Source of the DNA: Pectobacterium araliae
Lineage (GTDB): Bacteria > Pseudomonadota > Gammaproteobacteria > Enterobacterales > Enterobacteriaceae
Assembly: GCF_037076465.1 (NCBI RefSeq)
Contig: NZ_AP028908.1
Coordinates: 4,599,679-4,663,678 of the forward strand
Length of the DNA stretch: 64,000 nucleotides
Reading direction: 5' to 3'
Shown here: positions 42,377 through 51,016 of the stretch, piece by piece
How positions within the stretch are numbered: position 1 is the first letter of the stretch
How the letters are laid out: each line of letters starts with the position of its first letter
Made by a program: the position numbers and the translations under genes
The notes under the pieces: generated by a model
Database searches by the model: none
What the model saw: only the letters and a program-made list of their open reading frames with translations
What the model was told of the DNA's origin: nothing

Positions 42377-43048
42377 ATGAATAAAAAAGTCGTTCTTTGT
42401 TCTGTATTCATGTCCGCTGCGTTACTGAGCGGATGTGCTACAGAGTCTTCCCGTACCATAGAAGCACAAAAAGTCACTTCTTACAGTACGCCTTATCAGG
42501 GGGTTCGCAGCCCGATTTCCGTCGGGAAATTTGAAAACCGCTCTAATTACATGAACGGTATTTTTTCTGATGGCGTTGACCGTTTAGGTAATCAATCCAA
42601 GACCATTCTTGTTAGCCATCTCCAGCAGAGCGGCCGCTTTAATGTGCTGGATCGCACTAATATGGAAGAGCTGAAAGCGGAAGCGGGTATTAAAGGGCAA
42701 ACGCAGACGTTGAAAGGCGCTAGCTATGTTATTACCGGTGATGTAACCGAGTTTGGTCGCAAAGAAGTGGGTGATCATCAGCTGTGGGGCATCCTGGGTC
42801 GCGGTAAAACACAGGTTGCCTACGCAAAAACCACATTAAATGTGGTGAACGTACAAACCTCAGAAGTGGTGTACTCCGTACAAGGTGCGGGCGAATACGC
42901 CTTGTCCAACCGTGAAATTATCGGTTTTGGCGGCACGGCCAGCTATGACTCTACGCTAAATGGTAAAGTTCTGGATTTAGCTATTCGTGAGGCCGTCAAT
43001 AATCTGGTTGCGGGCATTGAAAGTGGTGCCTGGCGTCCAGCGAACTAA
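42377..43048 (+). CDS. CsgG/HfaB-family outer-membrane lipoprotein
   Basis: The ATG at 42377 with AAGGGA upstream gives 223 residues with a lipoprotein signal peptide and lipobox LLSGC (Cys near 21). The mature part follows the CsgG fold: VGKFENRSNYM, LGNQSKTILVSHLQQSGRFNVLDRTNMEELKAEAGI and YVITGDVTEFGRKE. CsgG itself forms the curli export pore, but no curli genes are present. This shorter protein belongs with the two lipoprotein genes that follow (spacing 18 bp, then overlap). Function unknown. Confidence 0.88.
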   Translation: MNKKVVLCSVFMSAALLSGCATESSRTIEAQKVTSYSTPYQGVRSPISVGKFENRSNYMNGIFSDGVDRLGNQSKTILVSHLQQSGRFNVLDRTNMEELKAEAGIKGQTQTLKGASYVITGDVTEFGRKEVGDHQLWGILGRGKTQVAYAKTTLNVVNVQTSEVVYSVQGAGEYALSNREIIGFGGTASYDSTLNGKVLDLAIREAVNNLVAGIESGAWRPAN

Positions 43049-43066
43049 TGGAATAGGAATATAACA

Positions 43067-43426
43067 ATGTTATCTCATAAGAAAATTGTCCTGCTACTTG
43101 CAGCGACAGTACTGGCTGGTTGTGCGTCCGAGCCGAAAACGATTTACAGCTGGGATAAATATCAGCCTGCACTTTATGATTATTATCAACAGGATAAAGT
43201 CAGCCCAGAGCAGCAGATTCTTTCTCTGAATGAATCGATCGAAAAAGCGAAAGCCGCAAATAAACCCGTCCCGCCGGGACTCTATGCTCAACTTGGGTTG
43301 CTGTACGCCAATACTGGCCGTGATAGTGAAGCTCGCCAACAGTTTGAAACTGAAAAAGCGAAATTCCCTGAATCAGCACCTTTCATGGACTTCCTGTTGA
43401 GTAAAAATAAAGGGAATATTAAATGA
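43067..43426 (+). CDS. DUF4810 lipoprotein
   Basis: A 119-residue lipoprotein: signal peptide MLSHKKIVLLLAATVLAGC (lipobox LAGC), then SWDKYQPALYDYYQQDKVSPEQQ and a TPR-like pair of helices (LYAQLGLLYANTGRDSEARQQFETEKAKFPES). This matches the DUF4810 family, which regularly sits between a CsgG-like gene and a GNA1162 gene. Its stop overlaps the next start by 4 bp (ATGA). Confidence 0.85.
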   Translation: MLSHKKIVLLLAATVLAGCASEPKTIYSWDKYQPALYDYYQQDKVSPEQQILSLNESIEKAKAANKPVPPGLYAQLGLLYANTGRDSEARQQFETEKAKFPESAPFMDFLLSKNKGNIK

Positions 43427-44082
43427 ATCGTTTCTTAGGATTATGTGGTCTGGTGTTTGCACTTGTGCTGACTGGCTGTGCTAAACCCGTACCTTATGAC
43501 TACTCGTCATTTAAGCAGAGCAAGCCTAAATCTATTCTGGTATTGCCGCCGGTTAACCATTCTCCTGATGTGAAAGCAGGCTATAGTCTGCTTTCACAGG
43601 TCACCTATCCACTGGCAGAGTCGGGTTATTACGTATTGCCTGTTGCGGTGGTGGAAGAAACGTTCAAACAGAATGGCTTGTCTACCGCGTCGGATATCCA
43701 TGCGTTGAGCGCGGCTAAGTTGCACCAAATCTTTGGCGCTGATGCTGCATTGTATCTGGACGTGAAAGAGTACGGCACTTCATACATCGTGATTAATAGT
43801 GAAACCCGCGTTTCTGCGGATGCACGTCTGGTTGATTTGCGTACGGGCAAACTGCTGTGGAGCGGAAGTGCAACGGCTTCCAGCAACGAGCAGCAATCAA
43901 GTTCTAACAGCGGCATCATTGGTGCTCTGGTGCAGGCGGCGGTGAACCAAATTGCAGACACGATCTCTGACAAAGGTCATGATGTTGCGGGTGTGACGAG
44001 TACGCGCCTGCTGGCGGCGGGTCATCCACGCGGTATGCTGTACGGGCCTCGCTCATTGCAATACGGTAAAGAAACCTACTGA
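43423..44082 (+). CDS. GNA1162/DUF799-family lipoprotein
   Basis: A 219-residue lipoprotein with lipobox LTGC (Cys near 19). The family marks are KPKSILVLPPVNHSPDVKAGYSLLSQVTYPLAESGYYVLPVAVV and AKLHQIFGADAALYLDVKEYGTSY, like the meningococcal antigen GNA1162. The protein fold resembles TolB N-terminal and other outer-membrane assembly domains. It is the third gene of a coupled operon that ends in a strong terminator. Confidence 0.87.
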   Translation: MNRFLGLCGLVFALVLTGCAKPVPYDYSSFKQSKPKSILVLPPVNHSPDVKAGYSLLSQVTYPLAESGYYVLPVAVVEETFKQNGLSTASDIHALSAAKLHQIFGADAALYLDVKEYGTSYIVINSETRVSADARLVDLRTGKLLWSGSATASSNEQQSSSNSGIIGALVQAAVNQIADTISDKGHDVAGVTSTRLLAAGHPRGMLYGPRSLQYGKETY

Positions 44083-44129
44083 ATTGCACTGTAGTACATC
44101 GTTAAATTGTATTACGTAGCTAAATCACC

Positions 44130-44160
44130 AACGCCGTTCAATATTGAACGGCGTTTTTTA
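44130..44160 (+). terminator. Terminator of the three-lipoprotein operon
   Basis: A 12-bp perfect stem (AACGCCGTTCAA / TTGAACGGCGTT) is followed by a run of six T residues. It lies between this operon and the convergent drug exporter. Confidence 0.93.
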
Positions 44161-44186
44161 TTCCTTTAGCTGATGAGCCTGCGGTG

Positions 44187-45689
44187 CTACACATCAGATG
44201 CCTGATCACGGTGCCGTTTATTGTGGCGCGTTATCCAGACGAAGGCTGAGGTTAGCAACAGAATCAGCGTTGCGACTGCCAGTACGACGGAAAACCCGGA
44301 ATCAAAAGCGGTATGTGCCTGTGCGATAAGTATCCGCTGCATATTTTCTGGTAAGGATTCGGCAAAAATTAATGCTTCATCCAGACTGTCATAGGCGGTG
44401 TCCGGTACGGTAAACCCAGTCGGTAGCATAAACGTTGCGGAATAAGCGAAAGACAGCAAACTGCCCATCAACGTCACTCCTGTCGCGCCCCCTAATTCAT
44501 AAGACACTTCTTCGATTGATGCTGCCATACCCGCTTTTGCTGCGGGAGCAACCTGCATGATGGTGCTTGATGCGGCTGTCATGGTTGATCCCACGCCAGC
44601 ACCAATCACCGTCAAGCTGATGACTTGTATGATAATGGGCGCATTGTGCAGCAGCAGATAGCTGCCCATTCCCAGCCCCGAAATCAGCAGGCCTGCCGCC
44701 AGTATTTTCCCGCTATTCACATGCGGCAATATCTTTCCGGTCAACGGGCCGGAAATAAAGGAGGCCAACGAGAGCGGTAAAATGAACAATCCGGCCTGCA
44801 ACGGGGACAACCCGACCACCAATTGTAATCGCTGTGTGAAAGCCAGTTCCATTCCGATCAATGCGGCGGCCGCCACAATGGCCGCTGCTACAGCAGCGCT
44901 GAAAGGCCGTAGGCGGAAGAGGGAAAAGTCTACTAAAGGATGCGTGCTGTTACGTTGACGCCTAACGAACAGAGTAATGAATGCTACGCCAATAAGTAGA
45001 GCGATCAACGTATCGTTATAAGAGGGAACCCGCTTACCCAACTCTTTGATGGCATAGGTCACACCAATTAAACCCACCATGATTAATAGAGAACCGATGA
45101 AATCCCAGCGATGTGACGCGTTACCTGGCCGATGTGGAATCACGGTGATTCCCATGATGAGCGCAAGCAGCACAACCGGTACATTAATGAGAAAAACCGA
45201 TCCCCACCAGAAGTACTCAAGCAGTATTCCGCCCATCACGGGGCCAAATGCCGCACCGCCGGATGCGACCGCAGCCCAGATACCAATCGCCAGCGCGCGT
45301 TCCCGTTCATCAGAGAAGGTTAGACGGATAATCGAGAGGGTGGCAGGCATCATCATGGCTGCCCCTACCGCCAGCAGCGCGCGCGCGGCGATAAGAATAC
45401 CGGGGGTGGGCGAATAAGCCGCCAGCAATGACGCTATACAAAAAACCACCAGGCCAGAAATAAATAAAGGCTTATGTCCTAGCTTATCACCCAGTGTGCC
45501 CATGCCCAGCAGCAAGCCAGAAGCAACCAGCGCATAGATATTAACGATCCACAGCTTATCCGATGCGGTGGCGTGCAAATCATGGGTTAGCGTTGGGAGC
45601 GCGGTGTACAGCACCGTCATGTCGATAACAATCAAGAACAGGGCACTGGAAACAATGGCCAAAATCAGCCATTTTTTGGGTGATTGCAT
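44187..45689 (-). CDS. MFS multidrug exporter, DHA2 (14-TM), SmvA-like
   Basis: A 500-residue H+-antiporter with about 14 hydrophobic segments. Conserved DHA2 marks are IDMTVLYTALPTL in TM1 (motif D1), LGMGTLGDKLGHKPLF (motif A), RALLAVGAAMMMPATLSII (motif B), and GAAFGPVMGGILLEYFWWGSVFLINVP (motif C, antiporter). It most resembles Salmonella SmvA, an exporter of methyl viologen and quaternary ammonium compounds. The SD is weak. No regulator gene is adjacent. Confidence 0.88.
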   Translation of the reverse strand: MQSPKKWLILAIVSSALFLIVIDMTVLYTALPTLTHDLHATASDKLWIVNIYALVASGLLLGMGTLGDKLGHKPLFISGLVVFCIASLLAAYSPTPGILIAARALLAVGAAMMMPATLSIIRLTFSDERERALAIGIWAAVASGGAAFGPVMGGILLEYFWWGSVFLINVPVVLLALIMGITVIPHRPGNASHRWDFIGSLLIMVGLIGVTYAIKELGKRVPSYNDTLIALLIGVAFITLFVRRQRNSTHPLVDFSLFRLRPFSAAVAAAIVAAAALIGMELAFTQRLQLVVGLSPLQAGLFILPLSLASFISGPLTGKILPHVNSGKILAAGLLISGLGMGSYLLLHNAPIIIQVISLTVIGAGVGSTMTAASSTIMQVAPAAKAGMAASIEEVSYELGGATGVTLMGSLLSFAYSATFMLPTGFTVPDTAYDSLDEALIFAESLPENMQRILIAQAHTAFDSGFSVVLAVATLILLLTSAFVWITRHNKRHRDQASDV

Positions 45690-45789
45690 AGCAGGTTCTC
45701 TATCTTATATTTTCTTTTTAATCAGTAGGATAGCGCTCCGCCTATATAGCACTACCTTTTTTAAAAGATATTTTAACCGGATGTCGATG

Positions 45790-47259
45790 TCATGATATTA
45801 GTTTTTGTACCGAATTTACATGAGTGTCCGATTTTACGCGATTACGCCCTTGTTCTTTTGCCATGTACAATAATTTGTCGGCTTCTTTAAACGCATCATG
45901 GAAATCTTCAAGGCTTTCCAGATGAAAAAAACTGACACCTATACTGGTTGTGCATCGAACAGTATGACCATTTGAAATAGCTAATGATGATCCTTCTATA
46001 ATAGATCGTATCCTCTCTGCTATCTCTAGGCAGCCATTTACTGAGAGACCCTGAATTATTATTAAAAACTCCTCTCCTCCCCATCGGCACAGCAGGTCTT
46101 GAGTTCGGGTATGCTGCTTAAGGGTCGCAGAAAATTCTCTGATGACATTATCGCCTATATCATGTCCATAGGTATCATTAATTTTTTTAAAGTGGTCAAT
46201 ATCAAGAACAAGCAGAGACATCATTTTATTCTCTCCACCACGCATGGAATTAATGATATTCATCATGTGTTGATTGAGTGAACGCCTATTTAACATGCCT
46301 GTTAGTGCATCATGGTTACTGATTAATTCTATTCTTTTAATGCTTTTTTTATTTTTGTTAATAAAAAATGATGCAATAAGTACGGTGGCGATAATAACGG
46401 AGGTGTTAATTTGGAATAAATAAGATAGCTCGAATAAATATTCTTTTTCGATTTTTTCATGAACAGAGAGCAATCTATTTATATAAATATAATTTAATGC
46501 CATGCCTGTTGCTGAGCACATTACAATGATTTTGTTAAATGAGTGAGATAAAGAAAGATAAATCAATGGCAATATTGCCAATACACTTAGCGTGATGTTT
46601 AACGATGCTATGAAAAAGATAACAATAAGAGGGTAAAGTATAAATAATGGTTTTTTTATGATTGCTTTAATTGAGTTTTTTGATATGTTAAAAGTATTGT
46701 TTTTTTTCTTTGTCATGTTTAGAAATAAAAAGACAAAAATAACACCACAGCTCAACTCTTCACTAAACCACTTTCTTGAGAGAATAAAAACATTTTCATT
46801 GTCGGTGTTTGTTAATAAATACAACCCATAAAATGCTGCTGAAAAAACAGACCCTACAGAAATAGAGATAAATATAAAAAAAATGTAGTTTTTACTTAAC
46901 TGACTATGCGTTTTACCTCTTGTCTTTAAAAAAATTATTAATGTCATCCATGCGGTAATAAAAAAAATAGAACTTATTGCGCAGAGAATGACTTTCTCAA
47001 AAAAAGATTGATTATTTTTAAGATAAATGTCGGGTAGTAACATACCGATAAAACCGATCATGCATAAAATAACGCTGTGCAATAATTTATTTTTTATGCT
47101 TGTATCTCGACTGCGATAGCGCATAAGAAAGCAAAATAAGAGAATGTCTACTGGCCAGAATAGCGAGGTATCGTCAAGCAGCCGAAAAGACAAACCTAAG
47201 TAACTCATGATTAAGGTTGAACTGAAAATAATTAATAATTCATGTGTGCGAATTTTCAT
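45790..47259 (-). CDS. Membrane-bound diguanylate cyclase (GGDEF)
   Basis: Synthesises c-di-GMP. It has 489 residues: about eight to ten hydrophobic segments in the first 300 (MASE1-like sensor, not clearly assigned), then a GGDEF domain from about 310. The active-site motif is GGEEF (394-398) in RWGGEEF. An allosteric inhibitory site RTQD (385-388) lies five residues before it, so both activity and product inhibition are predicted. The gene is visibly A/T-rich compared with its neighbours. It lies near pgaABCD; E. coli pga is also beside a cyclase gene (ycdT), and c-di-GMP activates PgaCD there. Confidence 0.92.
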   Translation of the reverse strand: MKIRTHELLIIFSSTLIMSYLGLSFRLLDDTSLFWPVDILLFCFLMRYRSRDTSIKNKLLHSVILCMIGFIGMLLPDIYLKNNQSFFEKVILCAISSIFFITAWMTLIIFLKTRGKTHSQLSKNYIFFIFISISVGSVFSAAFYGLYLLTNTDNENVFILSRKWFSEELSCGVIFVFLFLNMTKKKNNTFNISKNSIKAIIKKPLFILYPLIVIFFIASLNITLSVLAILPLIYLSLSHSFNKIIVMCSATGMALNYIYINRLLSVHEKIEKEYLFELSYLFQINTSVIIATVLIASFFINKNKKSIKRIELISNHDALTGMLNRRSLNQHMMNIINSMRGGENKMMSLLVLDIDHFKKINDTYGHDIGDNVIREFSATLKQHTRTQDLLCRWGGEEFLIIIQGLSVNGCLEIAERIRSIIEGSSLAISNGHTVRCTTSIGVSFFHLESLEDFHDAFKEADKLLYMAKEQGRNRVKSDTHVNSVQKLIS

Positions 47260-47430
47260 TTTTTTTCCCGATTAACCTATTTTACCCTGTGTCACTTTTG
47301 TACCAGAATCACCATAAATTACCTTCTTATCTTACATCATTTTATACATTTCTGACGTCATGGTGAAAAGTGAACTCAATAGGTGAATTCACTTAACCAT
47401 GACCTTGCTCTGTCTTATCAGGATGAGGCG

Positions 47431-48339
47431 TTAATTGGCATGAAGGAGGTGAGGGCCACGCTCCAGAAATGTTTGAATATCTTTTTTGTTTTTCAATATA
47501 AAGAACTGATCTTTTTCGTTATTTTCATCCGTTAAGCTGATACAGAATCGCTCGAGCGTGTCGTGTAAGCACGCCAGACGGCAGGATACATTCAACTCGC
47601 TATTGGTCATACCATATTCCAATTCCAACGCTCGCTGATGTGCTGGGGGCAGAATGTCGTTAGGCGCTAAAATTAACTGAAGATGGGTATGCCAGGAATA
47701 ATCGCTAGTGGGATCGATTGTCGACGGCTCAATACCTTCAATGTTGAGAATTCGCGTAAGAATGAAGTCATTAAATTGCTGCTTGGTATGGCAGTAAGCA
47801 CGTACTCGCCACCGTAACCCATCATTGCCTAAAGCATGTGGGGAAATGAGCCGTGGCGAATTATCCATGGATGATGAGGATTGATAACGCATGCTCACCG
47901 CCTTTTTTTCACGAATCGCACTGGCAATGACTTCAACAACCTGCTCATTGTAAATATTGAGCGGGATATGAACCCAGCCCACTTCTGGTGCTGACTCAAT
48001 GAAGCTGGCATCTGCTTCCAGTACGCCCGTCTTCATGGCCAATAATTCTGCTAAATAGCGCTGAGCTGAATTTTGTGGGTAGACGGCAGAGAAGGTTGGC
48101 GTGGTTGTGTAAGTTTTGGTGCGCCGATCGTAGACCAGATTATAGGGCGCGATCTCAATATATTTAGCGATGTCGAGTGATGCCTGGGGGATCGATAACC
48201 CAAAAAAAGAGGTTAAATCTGTACGATTTATGTGCCCATTCCACCGTAACCGAAAGTCAATGAACTGAAGGCGACGTTCCAACCCCCAACTGCGGCCTTT
48301 CACTACCTGATCTGAACCTGTTACTGAAGTCTTAGTCAT
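47431..48339 (-). CDS. WYL-domain transcriptional regulator, BrxR/CapW-like
   Basis: A 302-residue regulator. The N-terminal winged helix reads RLQFIDFRLRWNGHINRTDLTSFFGLSIPQASLDIAKYIEIAPYNLVYDRRTKTY, the arrangement seen in the BrxR/CapW repressors of BREX and CBASS islands. The WYL domain follows (REKKAVSMRYQSSS...ISPHALGNDGLRWRVRAYCHTKQQFNDFILTRI), then a WCX-like C-terminal part. No BREX or CBASS gene is in the window. It is divergent from pgaA and follows the cyclase on the same strand, so a role in pga or cyclase expression is possible. No clear SD. Confidence 0.82.
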   Translation of the reverse strand: MTKTSVTGSDQVVKGRSWGLERRLQFIDFRLRWNGHINRTDLTSFFGLSIPQASLDIAKYIEIAPYNLVYDRRTKTYTTTPTFSAVYPQNSAQRYLAELLAMKTGVLEADASFIESAPEVGWVHIPLNIYNEQVVEVIASAIREKKAVSMRYQSSSSMDNSPRLISPHALGNDGLRWRVRAYCHTKQQFNDFILTRILNIEGIEPSTIDPTSDYSWHTHLQLILAPNDILPPAHQRALELEYGMTNSELNVSCRLACLHDTLERFCISLTDENNEKDQFFILKNKKDIQTFLERGPHLLHAN

Positions 48340-48542
48340 ATGCGTATAAAAATTATATTGATAAAAAAAATATATGCATTATTATGCGCCAAACTGGCCT
48401 TAGCGTCTATCTCTGACTTCGAATCACGGGAGGGATAGCTGCATGCCGCGTTTAGGTTCGATTAGAGGTGTTAAGTCATGAAACCAGCGTTCAACGATGC
48501 ATTTGACTGTCATTCTGTCATCACTGGTGGGGAGATTCAGCG

Positions 48543-51005
48543 ATGAGTGTTGTGCATTCTCATTCAAGCAGATTCAATCCAATATTATTTAACTTACTTA
48601 AATCATTAGTTTATTTTTTCGTTTCTGGCAGCGTAGTGGCGGCAGAATCTCATTACGACACGTTAATTATTAACGCCCGGCAAGGTGATATCTCCCCTGC
48701 GACGTCATGGCTTGATGGGGAATCCAGAAATCGCGTACTGACCGTAGCGGAGGTCACTGACTGGCTGCTAATTACCAGTTGGGCGGGAAAGGATACGGAA
48801 GTGATCCGAATTTGGGAAACCTATTCGCCAACGATGTCATTGCCCAATCCAGCAATGAGCGCGGCGGCTAAATCCTACCGTAACCTCCGCCAATGGCCGT
48901 TATCAGTGGAATTATGGCAGCGAGTTTTACAACGCTCCCCACGAGATGATGATGCGCGTAGTGGTTTGATACTCACCCTCGCCGATGCCGGACAGACAAA
49001 AACAGCGCTGGAACTCGCTACGTCTCGCGTTAAACGCGCGCCAACGGCAAGCCATTGGCGTGAATTAGCATGGGTGCAGCGTATCGCGGGGCAGCATACT
49101 GATTCCCTCTTTTCTATCGTTCAAGCCATGCGCCATGCACCGCAGGATAAAACGCTGCTTTCTGATTACAGCGATATACTTTCCAGTAATACGATTAGTG
49201 CACCTGCGTTGAAAGCATTGGAAGACGGTAAACCTCGTATCTTCCAGACTGATGACAGGCAACGCCCGCGAGAGTTGGATGCGGCGGCTGAGCTGGTCCG
49301 TCTTGCGTTTATCGACTCAACAACGGAAAACGAACGTTTTGTTGTGGCGGATCGCGCTTTGGCTCGTTATGACCGCTTGATGGATCAATGGCGAACGCTT
49401 CCTTCTGCGAAAACCAGCTATCGTCACGCTCGAATTGATCGGCTCGGTGCATTGCTCGTCCGCTATCGCATGGAGGATATTATTTCGGAGTATCAATCAC
49501 TCCTAAAAGAAGGGGAGATTCCCGGCTATGCACGATGCTGGGTGGCTTCTGCCTATCTCTATCTGAAGCAACCTGAAAAAGCAGAGCAGATTCTTCGTTC
49601 GGTCATACAAGAAGATCCTGCTCAGCGCATTCAGATTGTACGGAAAGGCGATTTTTTCTACAGCATCCTGGAGAGTGAGAAAGTTGAACAGGCCGCGCAG
49701 CTGTCAGCTCAAGATGAAGAAAAAACGCCTTATAAGAAACGTGTTTATGGCCTGCCAACTTTCATACCTAACGATGATTGGGTTGATATCAAATATCTGC
49801 GTATACAGTCGCTGATTTCCCATAACGATCTGCCGGCTGCGCAACGATTGGTGGAAAGCCTGGCCTCTAGTGGGCCAGGGAACCAAGCGCTGAGCATCAG
49901 TTTAGCCGGGGTGTATCTAAACAGGGGATGGCCGCGTCGTGCCGAAGCGTTATTAAAGCGGGCTGAGTTGTTGGAAGCGAGATCGTTCCGGTTGGAAACC
50001 TATCAAGGACTCACCGCCTTGGAATTGCAGGAGTGGCGCCAGCTTGATCAGTTGACCGACGATACGAAAGCTCGCTATCCAGATGATTTTTCTGTGAAAC
50101 GATTAGCGCGTTTGCGTCAGGTTCATCACATGGCGGAGCTGCGTATTGCTGGGACTCAGGGCATCAAGTCTGACAGTCCAGCCAAAGGAATGAATGACAC
50201 GGATATTGATGCCGTGCTCTACAGCCCTCCGTTTGCCGACCATTGGCGAGTGTTTTCTGGAGGGGCTTTTAATCAAAGTGATTTCACGGAAGGGCGAGCT
50301 ACTCATCGCATTCTGCGCGGTGGTGTGGAATTTACCAACCGCGACAATTGGGCTGAAGCTGAGTTTTCACACCGAAATTTTGGATTTGGCTCTGACATCG
50401 GTGCGCGCCTCTCTTATCGCCATGACATTAATGATGTTTGGCGTGTCGGTCTTAATGCTGAACGGCTAATGCGCAGCACACCGCTACGCGCACTTAAAAA
50501 TGGCGTAACGGCGAATGGCGGTGGGGGATATGTCCGTTGGCGGCAAAGCGAACGGCGCTCATGGCAAGCAGATCTCTCGAACGGGTGGTTTTCTGATGGT
50601 AACAGACGTCAGGACTATACGCTGAGTGGGCAAGAGCGAGTCTTTTCATCACCGTTTTTAACGCTGGATTTCACCCCGTCAATCGGTTTGGGGTCAAACA
50701 GCAAGCAGGGCGTTCCTTATTACAATCCGCGGAATTATGTGGCTGTGCTACCCGCCGTCACCCTCGATCACCTGCTTTACCGACATTACCAGACGGAGTG
50801 GCATCAAGAGATAAACGCTGGCGTAGGGCGTTACTGGCAGAAAGGTGAATCCGCAGGGGCTATCACCACGATCGGATATGGGCAAAGAGTTCGGTGGAAT
50901 GACGTACTGGATATGGGGGTGAGTGCCCAGTGGGATAAGCGGCCTTACGATGGCAAGCGGGAGCAGAACGTGTCGCTATCTTTTGATTTGAATTATCGGT
51001 TTTGA
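48543..51005 (+). CDS. pgaA: Poly-GlcNAc outer-membrane export porin PgaA
   Basis: Exports partly de-acetylated poly-beta-1,6-GlcNAc. It has 820 residues (E. coli about 807): signal peptide ending near VVAA-E, a long TPR region (VELWQRVLQRSPRDDDARSGLILTLADAG, YLYLKQPEKAEQILRSVIQEDP, SLAGVYLNRGWPRRAEALLKRAELLEA) to about 520, then a beta-barrel ending in SLSFDLNYRF with the C-terminal aromatic residue needed for insertion. GGGGAG lies upstream of the ATG. First gene of pgaABCD. Confidence 0.93.
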   Translation: MSVVHSHSSRFNPILFNLLKSLVYFFVSGSVVAAESHYDTLIINARQGDISPATSWLDGESRNRVLTVAEVTDWLLITSWAGKDTEVIRIWETYSPTMSLPNPAMSAAAKSYRNLRQWPLSVELWQRVLQRSPRDDDARSGLILTLADAGQTKTALELATSRVKRAPTASHWRELAWVQRIAGQHTDSLFSIVQAMRHAPQDKTLLSDYSDILSSNTISAPALKALEDGKPRIFQTDDRQRPRELDAAAELVRLAFIDSTTENERFVVADRALARYDRLMDQWRTLPSAKTSYRHARIDRLGALLVRYRMEDIISEYQSLLKEGEIPGYARCWVASAYLYLKQPEKAEQILRSVIQEDPAQRIQIVRKGDFFYSILESEKVEQAAQLSAQDEEKTPYKKRVYGLPTFIPNDDWVDIKYLRIQSLISHNDLPAAQRLVESLASSGPGNQALSISLAGVYLNRGWPRRAEALLKRAELLEARSFRLETYQGLTALELQEWRQLDQLTDDTKARYPDDFSVKRLARLRQVHHMAELRIAGTQGIKSDSPAKGMNDTDIDAVLYSPPFADHWRVFSGGAFNQSDFTEGRATHRILRGGVEFTNRDNWAEAEFSHRNFGFGSDIGARLSYRHDINDVWRVGLNAERLMRSTPLRALKNGVTANGGGGYVRWRQSERRSWQADLSNGWFSDGNRRQDYTLSGQERVFSSPFLTLDFTPSIGLGSNSKQGVPYYNPRNYVAVLPAVTLDHLLYRHYQTEWHQEINAGVGRYWQKGESAGAITTIGYGQRVRWNDVLDMGVSAQWDKRPYDGKREQNVSLSFDLNYRF

Positions 51006-51016
51006 GGGGAAAGATG

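Noticed and set aside
42377..43048. Curli secretion pore CsgG proper
   Set aside because: The protein is shorter than curli CsgG, no csgA/B/D/E/F are nearby, and the DUF4810 and GNA1162 neighbours define a different operon type.
47431..48339. Evidence for a BREX or CBASS defence island
   Set aside because: Only the regulator resembles such systems; no effector, nucleotidyltransferase, methylase or ATPase of these systems is in the window.
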